Assembly (NCBI RefSeq): GCF_004000235.1
Contig: NZ_RCIO01000002.1
Location: 327,501 to 391,500 of the forward strand
Direction of reading: 5' to 3'
DNA from: Mesorhizobium sp. Z1-4
Lineage (GTDB): Bacteria; Pseudomonadota; Alphaproteobacteria; Rhizobiales; Rhizobiaceae
Length of the DNA: 64,000 nt
Under the pieces are notes generated by a model, which was given only the letters and a program-made list of their open reading frames with translations, had not been told where the DNA came from and made no database searches. Of the stretch, positions 1 to 7,755 are shown one piece after another. Made by a program: the position numbers and the translations under genes. Each line of letters begins with the position of its first letter. The first letter of the stretch is position 1.

Positions 1-738
<738 letters not shown>

Positions 739-826
739 GTTCTCATTGCTTGTGTCCATCGCAAGATGGCACGGCGGCTTGTAAGCCGCCTGAATTCCAG
801 CTTCTCAGTTTGATATGCTTTTCGCT

Positions 827-944
827 GACCTGGTGGTTATGGCGGAGCGGCTGCACCCGATCCCATTCCGAACTCGGCCGTGAAACGCTCCAGCGCTGAT
901 GGTACTTCGTCTTAAGACGCGGGAGAGTAAGTCGCTGCCAGGTC
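827..944 (+). rRNA. rrf: 5S ribosomal RNA
   Basis: A sequence of about 118 nt starts GACCTGGTGGTTATGGCGGA and ends with the complementary CGCTGCCAGGTC, so the terminal helix I closes. The internal CCCGATCCCATTCCGAACTC is the conserved 5S loop B/C region. It lies about 90 nt after 23S and is co-transcribed with it. Ends are inferred from the terminal helix and could shift by 1-3 nt. Confidence 0.96.
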
Positions 945-1064
945 TGCCAAACGCATATCAAGCTTCTCGTTTCTCACGATCGCCGCACCGGCGGCTCGAC
1001 CGGCTGCACCCAGCCTCTCCAGCTTCTCAGAACAATTTTCGATGCGCTTTTGCGCATCTGGTGA

Positions 1065-1142
<78 letters not shown>

Positions 1143-1176
1143 ATCCCCAGCTTCTCAAATCTGCGCTTCGGCTCGC

Positions 1177-1193
1177 GGAAAGCGTTGCTTTCC
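1177..1193 (+). terminator. Hairpin after tRNA-fMet, candidate rrn terminator
   Basis: GGAAAGC-GTT-GCTTTCC forms a perfect 7-bp stem. CTCG (1172-1175) and CGAG (1199-1202) outside it can extend the helix across a small internal loop. It lies 36 nt after the tRNA CCA. The U-rich tail is weak, so the call rests on position and stem quality. Confidence 0.45.
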
Positions 1194-1222
1194 TTGCCGA
1201 GTCATCTCGTCGTCCTGTGGAA

Positions 1223-1266
1223 CACAACCCGAAGGCCGCAGGTTGAAATCGGTCCCCCCGCAACCA
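1223..1266 (+). pseudogene. Degenerate copy of the tRNA-fMet 3' half
   Basis: These 44 nt align with the 3' 43 nt of the intact tRNA-fMet from the anticodon to the CCA. The first 28 positions differ at only four sites (CAT>CAC, CCTG>CCCG, GGTC>GGCC, TTCA>TTGA). One extra base lies in the acceptor region, and CCCCCGCAACCA is intact at the end. There is no matching 5' half, and the T stem no longer pairs, so it cannot fold as a tRNA. It is a duplicated and decayed tRNA, or the 3'-end repeat left by an element that integrated at the tRNA. Confidence 0.8.
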
Positions 1267-1337
1267 GAATCTTCTTTGTTATTTCCCGGCACAGTCCGGT
1301 GTTTCCCTGATCAGGCCTGCAATGGTCGAAGTTCCGT

Positions 1338-2210
1338 CTATTCAACGACTTCGTCCATGAGTTTCTGGGCAAGCAAGACTGCCTTGGACGTGACTTCGCT
1401 GTCGTGAGCGCGGGGGCGGGCGATCAGAACGGGCAGAGGCAGCGGGTTCGTCTGCGCCTCTATTATGCAGAGAAGTCCGGCCTCGAGCTCGCGGCGAATT
1501 GCGGCCCTGGGCACGAGGATCAAACCGACGCCTTCGATTGCGAGGCGGATCATCATGAAAAGGCTGTCGCTTTGTGTGAAGCGATGATGCCTGTTGGCGC
1601 GTGACGCCGGCAGGTGTGTGAACGGATGGACCGGCGACGGCCATCTGTAGCCGACTATCGGAAGCCGGCTGAGTTCTTCGTCGGTCAGGCTGGAAGGTGC
1701 CATGCCAGGTTTGGCCGCCCACACCATGTTGTAGGCGCCGAGCTTCTGAATGCGCAGCGCAGGATTGGTCAATTCGCCAGATACGAAGGCCAGTTCGAGC
1801 TGGTTTGCCGCGATATGGTCGGCAAGCGTCGACGTCTGATTGACCTCGATTTCGAGACGAAGGTCAGGGAAGGTCTTTTCGAGCGCTTGAACCAGAGGCA
1901 TGAGCCAGGTTGCCGCAACCGGTCCGTTGGCTCCCATCCTGAGCCGCGTTTCGACAGGCTGGTTCGCCTTGTAAAAGGAAAGGTCCTCGGTCAGGCGCAG
2001 CACATTCTGGGCGTAGGCAAGCAACTCCCGACCTTGTTCGGTGAGCGCAAGGTCGCGGTCGCGGTGAAGCAGCGCGGTGCCGAGCTCCTCTTCAAGGCCG
2101 CGAATGCGCGATGAAACAGTCGGTTGTGAGATGTTGAGCACCTCGGCGGTACGGCGGAAGCTGTTCAACCGGGTTACCCAATAGAAGGTTCTCAGACTGT
2201 GGATTTGCAT
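1338..2210 (-). CDS. LysR-family transcriptional regulator
   Basis: The 290-residue protein has an N-terminal winged helix-turn-helix (about residues 3-62; SFRRTAEVLNISQPTVSSRI is the classic LTTR helix pair) and a LysR substrate-binding domain from about residue 90 to the end. Start ATG at 2210 is chosen because the domain begins immediately there; an upstream in-frame extension is hydrophobic and not family-like. It diverges from the RraA-like gene at 2303, and a 19-bp ATAG-N7-CTAT palindrome lies between them. The inferred role is ligand-responsive control of the RraA-LuxR pair. The effector is unknown. Confidence 0.93.
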   Translation of the reverse strand: MQIHSLRTFYWVTRLNSFRRTAEVLNISQPTVSSRIRGLEEELGTALLHRDRDLALTEQGRELLAYAQNVLRLTEDLSFYKANQPVETRLRMGANGPVAATWLMPLVQALEKTFPDLRLEIEVNQTSTLADHIAANQLELAFVSGELTNPALRIQKLGAYNMVWAAKPGMAPSSLTDEELSRLPIVGYRWPSPVHPFTHLPASRANRHHRFTQSDSLFMMIRLAIEGVGLILVPRAAIRRELEAGLLCIIEAQTNPLPLPVLIARPRAHDSEVTSKAVLLAQKLMDEVVE

Positions 2211-2226
2211 GTCGGGCGATGCGCCA

Positions 2227-2245
2227 TGATAGAAGAATACTATCA
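2227..2245. promoter_or_regulatory. LTTR-type operator TGATAG-N7-CTATCA
   Basis: A perfect 6+6 inverted repeat with a 7-nt spacer contains ATAG-N7-CTAT, the T-N11-A form typical of LysR-family binding sites. It lies 17 nt upstream of the LysR start and 58 nt upstream of the divergent gene, the usual place for an autoregulatory LTTR site. A second weak inverted repeat (AAATAGG 2259-2265, CCTATTT 2291-2297) lies next to it. Confidence 0.7.
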
Positions 2246-2302
2246 CTGAAATTACCAAAAATAGGTAGACATAGCAATTTCGACGGCGTTCCTATTTAAG
2301 AA

Positions 2303-2998
2303 ATGAATGGGATGCGCATGTCTTTCACAGTTGATCCGATGCCCCGCGCCCTGCCGCGCGACCACCTCGCCCAGCTTTCCGGCTACGAGACCGTTCTCTT
2401 CGGCCACTTCCTCGATCGAGGGGTGCTGGACCCCGGGATATTGCCTGTCGCCGCGAATATGAAGACCGCCGGCACGGCGGTGACACTGACATTGCCGGGG
2501 CTGGATTCCACGCTGCTGCATTTCGCTGCCGGGCAGCTGCGCCCGGGTGATGTTCTGGTGATCGACCGGCGTGGTGACCGCCGCGCGGCATGTCTGGGCG
2601 GGGGCGTGGCGCAAGCAATTTTGAATTCGGGCGCGGCAGGTGTGGTGATCGACGGTTGCCATACGGACACCGAGGAGCTGGTGGAGCTCGGCCTGCCGGT
2701 TTTCAGCGGCGGCGCTGCGGCTCTGACTACGCGCATTCAGGGTCTGGGCGGCGCGTTGAACCGCCCGGTATCGGCTGGAGGTGTGCCGGTCATGGCGGGC
2801 GACGCCATCCTGGCGGACGCGTCCGGCGTGGTTGCCATCCATGCAAGCGAGCTTGCCGGGGTTCTGGTGCAGGCAGCTTCGCTTCTGGCGCTGACCGACC
2901 GAACGATCGCCGGCGTCAAACAGGGTGACCTCATTGGTGCTCTTTCCGGGGCGAACGAGATCGTTGCGCGCAGGATTGAGGGGAGTGTTGAGAGATGA
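2303..2998 (+). CDS. RraA / HMG-CHA-aldolase-like family protein
   Basis: The 231-residue protein has the RraA-like fold signature: a GDVLVIDRRGDRRAACLGGG stretch (residues about 76-95), then GVVIDG and LGLPVF. Family members are either metal-dependent aldolases acting on 4-hydroxy-4-methyl/carboxy-2-oxoglutarate-type substrates or RNase E regulators. In aldolases the strand after VxDG reads xRD with a substrate-binding Arg. Here it reads CHTD, so the Arg is replaced by Thr while the metal-ligand Asp remains. Function is therefore uncertain. Start alternatives at 2312 and 2318 exist; none has a strong ribosome-binding site. It overlaps the LuxR-type gene by ATGA. Confidence 0.85.
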   Translation: MNGMRMSFTVDPMPRALPRDHLAQLSGYETVLFGHFLDRGVLDPGILPVAANMKTAGTAVTLTLPGLDSTLLHFAAGQLRPGDVLVIDRRGDRRAACLGGGVAQAILNSGAAGVVIDGCHTDTEELVELGLPVFSGGAAALTTRIQGLGGALNRPVSAGGVPVMAGDAILADASGVVAIHASELAGVLVQAASLLALTDRTIAGVKQGDLIGALSGANEIVARRIEGSVER

Positions 2999-3690
2999 CC
3001 GTTATCGAGGCCTCGATCGATGGAGTGTTTGCCGATTTCGCTTCGTCGGCAACCGGGCTTATCTACGATTATTCGCCGGTGCCGTTTTCGGCAGCGCCCG
3101 ATAGATTTGTCCTGCCGGAAGTGATCGAGGCGAGGGGCAGGGGTGAGCTTCTTGTGGAAGACTGGTGCGGAAAGGCACTCTACCGGGCCGATCCCGTCCA
3201 GAATCGCGCCGCCCGCATCACGCGGCCTTTCTACTGGAGCTATCATGCCGGAGAAGCCTCCGAGATCGATTGCGACCTGATCCGGGAGGAAGTCGCGGAG
3301 ATTACCGAGCGGCTGCTTTCGTGGCAGATCGGACGCGGCGTCACGGTTCCCATACATCTGCCGGACGGCGGTTTTGCGACGCTCACGGCGTTCCTGGCCG
3401 CGACCGATGGAGCGGGCTTGCTGGCCGAGTTTTCGCTGGCCGCATACAGGGTTCAGGACCGACTCGATTCATCGCTGCCGCACATGCGCGACCGCTGCTG
3501 CCTGTCGCCGCGCGAAACGGAGTGCCTGTCGCTGACCGCCGAAGGCCTGTCATCCAAACAAATCGCCTTCGAGCTCCAGCGGTCGGAGAGCATGGTCGTG
3601 AAGCACCTGCAATCGGCGGCGTCGAAGCTAGGCGCGCGCAACCGGAGCCATGCCGTGGCGCTGGCAGTGCGACAGGGATGGCTTGGCTGA
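2995..3690 (+). CDS. LuxR-family transcriptional regulator
   Basis: The 231-residue protein has a C-terminal LuxR/GerE helix-turn-helix (about 163-225) with LSPRETECLSLTAEGLSSKQ. Its N-terminal half resembles an autoinducer-binding domain (IDCDLIREE, GRGVTVPIHLPDG). The usual Asp-Pro pair reads Asp-Cys here, so acyl-homoserine-lactone binding is doubtful. No luxI-type synthase is in the window. It overlaps the upstream RraA-like gene by 4 nt and is surely co-transcribed. Confidence 0.9.
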   Translation: MTVIEASIDGVFADFASSATGLIYDYSPVPFSAAPDRFVLPEVIEARGRGELLVEDWCGKALYRADPVQNRAARITRPFYWSYHAGEASEIDCDLIREEVAEITERLLSWQIGRGVTVPIHLPDGGFATLTAFLAATDGAGLLAEFSLAAYRVQDRLDSSLPHMRDRCCLSPRETECLSLTAEGLSSKQIAFELQRSESMVVKHLQSAASKLGARNRSHAVALAVRQGWLG

Positions 3691-3818
3691 GCGGCCAGCG
3701 CGGCACCGCCAAGCTGGACTCCATGTAAAGCCTGCTGAACGGCGCGGCAGCGATGGCTGAAACGCGGTTGGCTTCCGCACTCGCCCTACCGCCAGAACTT
3801 CGTTCAGCCAGCCTCTAA

Positions 3819-3834
3819 CTGCAAGATCTTGCAG
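3819..3834. promoter_or_regulatory. 16-bp perfect palindrome CTGCAAGATCTTGCAG, candidate operator
   Basis: The arms CTGCAA/TTGCAG flank GATC in a perfect palindrome 65 nt upstream of the hydrolase start at 3899. A near-identical site (centre GATG) and the same downstream bases (CTT-CCCG) occur at 11316, before the TRAP operon. The GntR regulator at 10562, encoded at the end of the operon this site precedes, is the likely ligand. Confidence 0.7.
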
Positions 3835-3898
3835 CTTACCCGCTGCGGACCGTCTGTTTCACAATGGCGTATTGGCAGCTCAAGAACAGACGACCGGT

Positions 3899-4804
3899 AT
3901 GCTCAACACAGTCCCTATCCGCGAAGGCTATTCTCAGTTCAGGGGATATGAGACCTGGTACCGTGTGACCGGCGATCTGCACAGCGGGATGGTGCCGCTG
4001 GTGGTTGCGCATGGCGGCCCGGGCTGCACGCATGATTATGTCGACGCCTACAAGGCCATCGCGAAGACCGGGCGTGCCGTTGTCCATTACGACCAGCTCG
4101 GCAACGGCCGGTCGACTCATCTTCGAAACGAGGGTGCGGAGTTCTGGACCGTAGAGCTGTTCCTTGAGGAGCTGGACGCGCTTCTCAAGCATCTGGGAAT
4201 ACAGGATCGCTATTGCCTGTTGGGGCAGAGCTGGGGCGGGATGCTGGCTGCCGAGCACGCGGTTTTGAAACCTGCGGGCCTCAAGGCGCTGGTGATAGCC
4301 AATTCTCCGAGTTCGTTTCCGATTTGGGTGGAGGAGGCGAATGCGCTGCGCCGGCAACTCCCCGGCGGCATCCACGAAGTGCTGCGCGCCCATGAACAGA
4401 ACAATGATTTCGAGCATCCCGATTATCTCGCCGCAACGGATGTCTTCTACCGCAACCACGTCTGCCGCATCGACCCGTGGCCGGACGAGGTAGTAGCGAG
4501 TTTCGATGCCATTGCTGCGAACCCCACCGTCTACCACACCATGAACGGCCCTACCGAGTTTCACGTAATCGGGACACTGAAGAACTGGACGATTGAGGAT
4601 CGACTGCACCGGGTTGAGGCGCCGACCCTGGTCGTAACCGGCCGGTTCGACGAGGCCACACCCCGAGCGGCCGAAGCCTATGCCAATCTTATTCCGGGCG
4701 CCCAGTGGCTGATCCTCGGCAACTCCAGCCATATGCCGCACGTGGAAGAGCATGAGCTTTGCATGTCCGTGGTCGGTGATTTCCTGAACAGGACGGCCTC
4801 GTGA
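3899..4804 (+). CDS. Proline-iminopeptidase / L-amino-acid-amidase family alpha/beta hydrolase (S33)
   Basis: A 301-residue serine hydrolase. Visible elements are the oxyanion HGGPG (38-42), a DQLGNGRS strand, the nucleophile elbow GQSWGG (Ser111), Asp251 (GRFDEATP) and His278 (NSSHMPH). Members of this family release N-terminal proline or hydrolyse L-amino-acid amides. Start ATG 3899 places the protein at the family N-terminus (TVPIREGYSQFRG); a TTG nine codons upstream is possible. It overlaps the nitrilase-family gene by 4 nt and heads the operon running to 11230. Cytoplasmic; no signal peptide. Confidence 0.9.
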   Translation: MLNTVPIREGYSQFRGYETWYRVTGDLHSGMVPLVVAHGGPGCTHDYVDAYKAIAKTGRAVVHYDQLGNGRSTHLRNEGAEFWTVELFLEELDALLKHLGIQDRYCLLGQSWGGMLAAEHAVLKPAGLKALVIANSPSSFPIWVEEANALRRQLPGGIHEVLRAHEQNNDFEHPDYLAATDVFYRNHVCRIDPWPDEVVASFDAIAANPTVYHTMNGPTEFHVIGTLKNWTIEDRLHRVEAPTLVVTGRFDEATPRAAEAYANLIPGAQWLILGNSSHMPHVEEHELCMSVVGDFLNRTAS

Positions 4805-5631
4805 CAGTTTTCGCTGCGATCCAGATGTGCTCGACGGCGGATGTCGCCGCCAACAATGCCGAGATCGAACGGCTTGTGCGCGAGGCTGCCGGGCAGGGCG
4901 CTGAAATTGTCAGCCTGCCGGAGGCGGCAAACATACTCCTCAAGGATCAGATGGATTATCCGCGGCTCTGCGTGTCGGAGGGCGAAGATACGACACTTGC
5001 GCTTTGCCGCAGGCTCGCAACGAAGCATCGCATCTGGGTCCATACAGGGTCGCTTCTGGTGCGTACCGAAGATGGCAGCCGTGTCTGGAACCGCGCGCAC
5101 ATGATTTCGCCGGCCGGCGAGGTCGTGGCGCGTTATGACAAGCTGCACACCTTTGACGTCGCTCTTGGCGGCGCCGGCGATTTTATCGAAAGCCGCGCTG
5201 TCGCACCAGGTCAGCTGGGCGCGGTGACCAGCAGCGTTGCCGATCATAAAGCGGGTCTTTCGATCTGCTACGATCTCAGGTTCCCGTATCTGTTCCGCGC
5301 GCTGGCCAGCGCCGGTGCGGGCGTGCTGCTTATTCCGGCGTCGTTTTCGATCATTACCGGCCCGCTGCATTGGGAAACGCTTCTCAAGGCGCGGGCGATC
5401 GAGACCGGGTCGTATGTTGTCGCCGCGGCACAGTGCGGGACGCGCGATGGCGTAACCACCTACGGGCAGTCGCGCATTGTCTCGCCGATGGGTGAGGTGC
5501 TGGCTGCCGCCGGCGACGAGCCCGGTGTCATCTGCGCCGATCTGTCTCCGGAGACGATAGCGGAGACGCGCCGCCGGCTGCCCGTCCTCAGTCAAACCCG
5601 CACAATCGGCGAGGTGAGCCATGCGGGTTAG
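4801..5631 (+). CDS. Carbon-nitrogen hydrolase (nitrilase superfamily, Nit-like amidase)
   Basis: A 276-residue member of the nitrilase superfamily with the full catalytic triad: Glu41 (SLPEAANIL), Lys114 (YDKLHTFDV) and Cys156 (LSICYDLRFPYLF). Length and motifs fit the Nit1/Nit2 omega-amidase-like branch, which hydrolyses small amides such as 2-oxoacid amides or deaminated glutathione. It starts at GTG 4801, overlapping the stop of the S33 hydrolase, so the two are translationally coupled. The pairing suggests stepwise hydrolysis of an amide-containing nutrient; the substrate is not known. Confidence 0.92.
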   Translation: MTVFAAIQMCSTADVAANNAEIERLVREAAGQGAEIVSLPEAANILLKDQMDYPRLCVSEGEDTTLALCRRLATKHRIWVHTGSLLVRTEDGSRVWNRAHMISPAGEVVARYDKLHTFDVALGGAGDFIESRAVAPGQLGAVTSSVADHKAGLSICYDLRFPYLFRALASAGAGVLLIPASFSIITGPLHWETLLKARAIETGSYVVAAAQCGTRDGVTTYGQSRIVSPMGEVLAAAGDEPGVICADLSPETIAETRRRLPVLSQTRTIGEVSHAG

Positions 5632-5679
5632 AGCGGTGAAAATCTCCGGATTTGCAGGCGCGATCCTTTTGTGCCAGAA

Positions 5680-5703
5680 ATTGGCGCCAATTTTAGCGCC
5701 AAT
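5680..5703. promoter_or_regulatory. Palindrome ATTGGCGCCAAT plus a repeated half-site
   Basis: A perfect 12-bp palindrome (5680-5691) is followed 4 nt later by a second GCGCCAAT (5696-5703). It sits in the 120-nt gap between the amidase gene and the hydrolase start at 5752, so it could be an internal operator or promoter element. No regulator can be assigned from sequence alone. Confidence 0.4.
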
Positions 5704-5751
5704 CACGGCGCAATGCTTGAAGGCATGTGTCGATGGCGATGGAGGACTGAC

Positions 5752-6603
5752 GTGAACCCGACGCCATCACCGGTGCCGAACCTGCCCACTCCGGACCCGT
5801 TGTCCGAGCTGCCCGCACACGCGCTTGCGGGAACCTGCTGGAGGTATGCGCTGCGGGCCGGGCGCGACGCCGATGCGCCGCTGGTGATTGCCGCGCATGG
5901 CAGCGATCGCGATGTGGCGGGGTTGCTGTCGGGGCTGGATCTGGAGGGCGCGGTTTCGCTTCTGGTTCCGCTGTTCCCAGCACATTGCGGCGGCGAGGAC
6001 ATCTCCGACGACTACAAGTTCCTGAACCTGGGCGCGACGAATTACCTTGAACTCATGGACCGTATTCTGCGTGAAGCGATCGACCGCTTGCAGGCGCGGC
6101 CCAGGAAACTCTTTCTGTTCGGCTTTTCCGGTGGTGCTCAGTTCGTTCAGCGTTTCGCGCTCTTTCGGGCGAAGGACTTTGCGGGCGTGATCATTGCCGC
6201 ACCCGGAAGCGTCACGCTGATGCGGGATGATGTTGCATGGTGGCCGGGGCTCAAGGATGCAGAAGAAAGCGTCATGGAGCCGCTTGACCTGACGGGTCTG
6301 AAGGCCCTTCGGACTGCCATTCTGGTCGGAGCCGACGACCGATCGTCAAGCCTGGTCAACCGTGGCCCCGGTGCCCGCTTCGGGTCATCCGATGCCGGGC
6401 TTGCGGGTGCGACGCGGGTCGACAAGGCGCGCGCGCTGCACATGAGCCTGAGCGCCTTCGGGACGCCGGCCACGATCACTGAACTTCCCGGTGTGGGACA
6501 TCAGCTTGCCCCCTGCGCCGAAGCCGCCTCGCAGATATTGCAGGACTGGCTGTTTGAAGAAAGAGCAAGCACCAATAGCTCTATCGTCAGGAGACAATCA
6601 TGA
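5752..6603 (+). CDS. Alpha/beta hydrolase
   Basis: A 283-residue predicted serine hydrolase with an early strand PLVIAAHGSDRD and a nucleophile elbow GFSGGAQ (Ser126). A C-terminal GVGHQ supplies the likely catalytic His. Start GTG 5752 is preferred because GGAGG lies 6 nt upstream (5741-5745); an upstream GTG at 5671 lacks such a site. It overlaps the binding-protein gene by ATGA at 6600, so it is translationally coupled to the transporter. Substrate is unknown; it is the third hydrolase of the operon. Confidence 0.85.
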   Translation: MNPTPSPVPNLPTPDPLSELPAHALAGTCWRYALRAGRDADAPLVIAAHGSDRDVAGLLSGLDLEGAVSLLVPLFPAHCGGEDISDDYKFLNLGATNYLELMDRILREAIDRLQARPRKLFLFGFSGGAQFVQRFALFRAKDFAGVIIAAPGSVTLMRDDVAWWPGLKDAEESVMEPLDLTGLKALRTAILVGADDRSSSLVNRGPGARFGSSDAGLAGATRVDKARALHMSLSAFGTPATITELPGVGHQLAPCAEAASQILQDWLFEERASTNSSIVRRQS

Positions 6604-7694
6604 CTCGATACTGGATCGTGGGGGCCGCGGCACTGCTGATGGCCAGTGCGGCAAATGCCCAGTCGGTGCCGGAAGGCTATCCGGCAGATTATGCCGATCT
6701 GATAGCCAAGGCCGAGACCGAAGGCTCATTGCTAATCTACACCAACCTTTCCAACGCCAATCTCGGCCCGGTGGTCAAGGCGTTCAACGAGGTCTATCCC
6801 GGCATCAAGATCGAATCCATCGACATGGGACCGTCGGAAGCCTTCTCACGTTATGAGGCCGAGGTTGCGAGCGGCGTGGCAAGTGCCGATCTGGTGATCG
6901 CCAATTCCATCCCGGACTGGATGCATGCGCTGGACGGCGGGAAGATCATTGCAGACTACGATTCGCCCGAGATACCCAATCTGCCGGAGTGGTCCTACAA
7001 GGAGGCCGGGCTCTACACATTCTCGTCGGACCCGATGGTGACGATCTACAACAAGATCACCGTTCCCGAGGAACTGCAGGTCTCTTCCATGGAAGAGTAT
7101 TTCGCCAACATCGTCAGCCACCCGGAGGTGTTCGAAGGCAAGGTCGGCACCTATGACGGGCGTTATGCGTTCGGCGGATCGATCGGCTACGCATTCGTGG
7201 ACTACCACGGCGACAAGGCATGGGACTGGTTCTCGTCGGCTGGACCGCTGACCCGTCCCGGCGGCGGTGCGGGCGGCATGATCGAGCGTACGCTTTCGGG
7301 CGAACTGGCTTCGTCGTTTTTCGTTTCGGGGCCGGTCGTGTTCAACAAGCTGGATGATGGCATCGGGGAAGTGCTGAAATGGACGTTTCCGTCCGACGGC
7401 ACGCCGGTTTTCATGCGCGGCATGGCTATCACGGCCGACGCCCCGCACCCGTCGGCTGCCCGCCTCTTTCTCGATTTCGTCCTGTCCGAGCCCGGCCAGT
7501 ACGGGGTCGCAGCAGGCAATCTGACGGCATACCGCCCAGGCGTCGTGCCGGAAGCGGAAAATGCCTATTCGCTGGATGAGGTGATCGCGGCAGTTGGCGG
7601 GGAAGAAAACCTGATCGTCATCGACTACGACCCTGAAATGGTAGCCAATTTCGAAGCGTTCAACGCCCGCTGGGGCGAAGCTTTCAAAATGTGA
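6600..7694 (+). CDS. Periplasmic substrate-binding protein of an Fe(III)/thiamine/phosphonate-type ABC importer
   Basis: A 364-residue class-II binding protein. An N-terminal signal peptide (about 1-20) ends in ANA before QSV. The mature part has the pattern of the AfuA/FbpA-like cluster (LLIYTNLSNANLGPVVKAFN; DLVIANSIPDW). Transporters of this cluster carry Fe3+, thiamine, 2-aminoethylphosphonate or small organic anions, so the name does not fix the ligand. Being coupled to two amide/ester hydrolases, an organic ligand is more likely than iron. A strong hairpin follows the gene. Confidence 0.9.
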   Translation: MTRYWIVGAAALLMASAANAQSVPEGYPADYADLIAKAETEGSLLIYTNLSNANLGPVVKAFNEVYPGIKIESIDMGPSEAFSRYEAEVASGVASADLVIANSIPDWMHALDGGKIIADYDSPEIPNLPEWSYKEAGLYTFSSDPMVTIYNKITVPEELQVSSMEEYFANIVSHPEVFEGKVGTYDGRYAFGGSIGYAFVDYHGDKAWDWFSSAGPLTRPGGGAGGMIERTLSGELASSFFVSGPVVFNKLDDGIGEVLKWTFPSDGTPVFMRGMAITADAPHPSAARLFLDFVLSEPGQYGVAAGNLTAYRPGVVPEAENAYSLDEVIAAVGGEENLIVIDYDPEMVANFEAFNARWGEAFKM

Positions 7695-7700
7695 TTACGG

Positions 7701-7737
7701 GCGCCGGGCCCAAGGGGTTTCGCCCCGGGCCCGGCGC
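7701..7737 (+). terminator. Strong GC hairpin between binding protein and permease
   Basis: GCGCCGGGCCC (7701-7711) pairs perfectly with GGGCCCGGCGC (7727-7737), and an inner GGGG/CCCC pair adds four base pairs. There is no U tract. In this position such hairpins usually stabilise the upstream binding-protein message or attenuate read-through, so that the binding protein exceeds the permease. Confidence 0.65.
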
Positions 7738-7755
7738 TGGCCATAAGGACTAGCG

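Noticed and set aside
2259-2297. AAATAGG / CCTATTT inverted repeat upstream of the RraA-like gene as a second operator
   Set aside because: The 25-nt spacer is too long for a typical LTTR site, and the arms are AT-rich; it may be coincidence.
2995-3690. Acyl-homoserine-lactone quorum sensing by the LuxR-type protein
   Set aside because: No synthase is near, and the Asp-Pro pair typical of autoinducer-binding domains is changed to Asp-Cys. An orphan or non-lactone regulator is more likely.
3836-5706. Minus-strand open frames of 305 and 342 codons
   Set aside because: Shadows of the S33 hydrolase and nitrilase-family genes, both of which show full catalytic triads on the plus strand.
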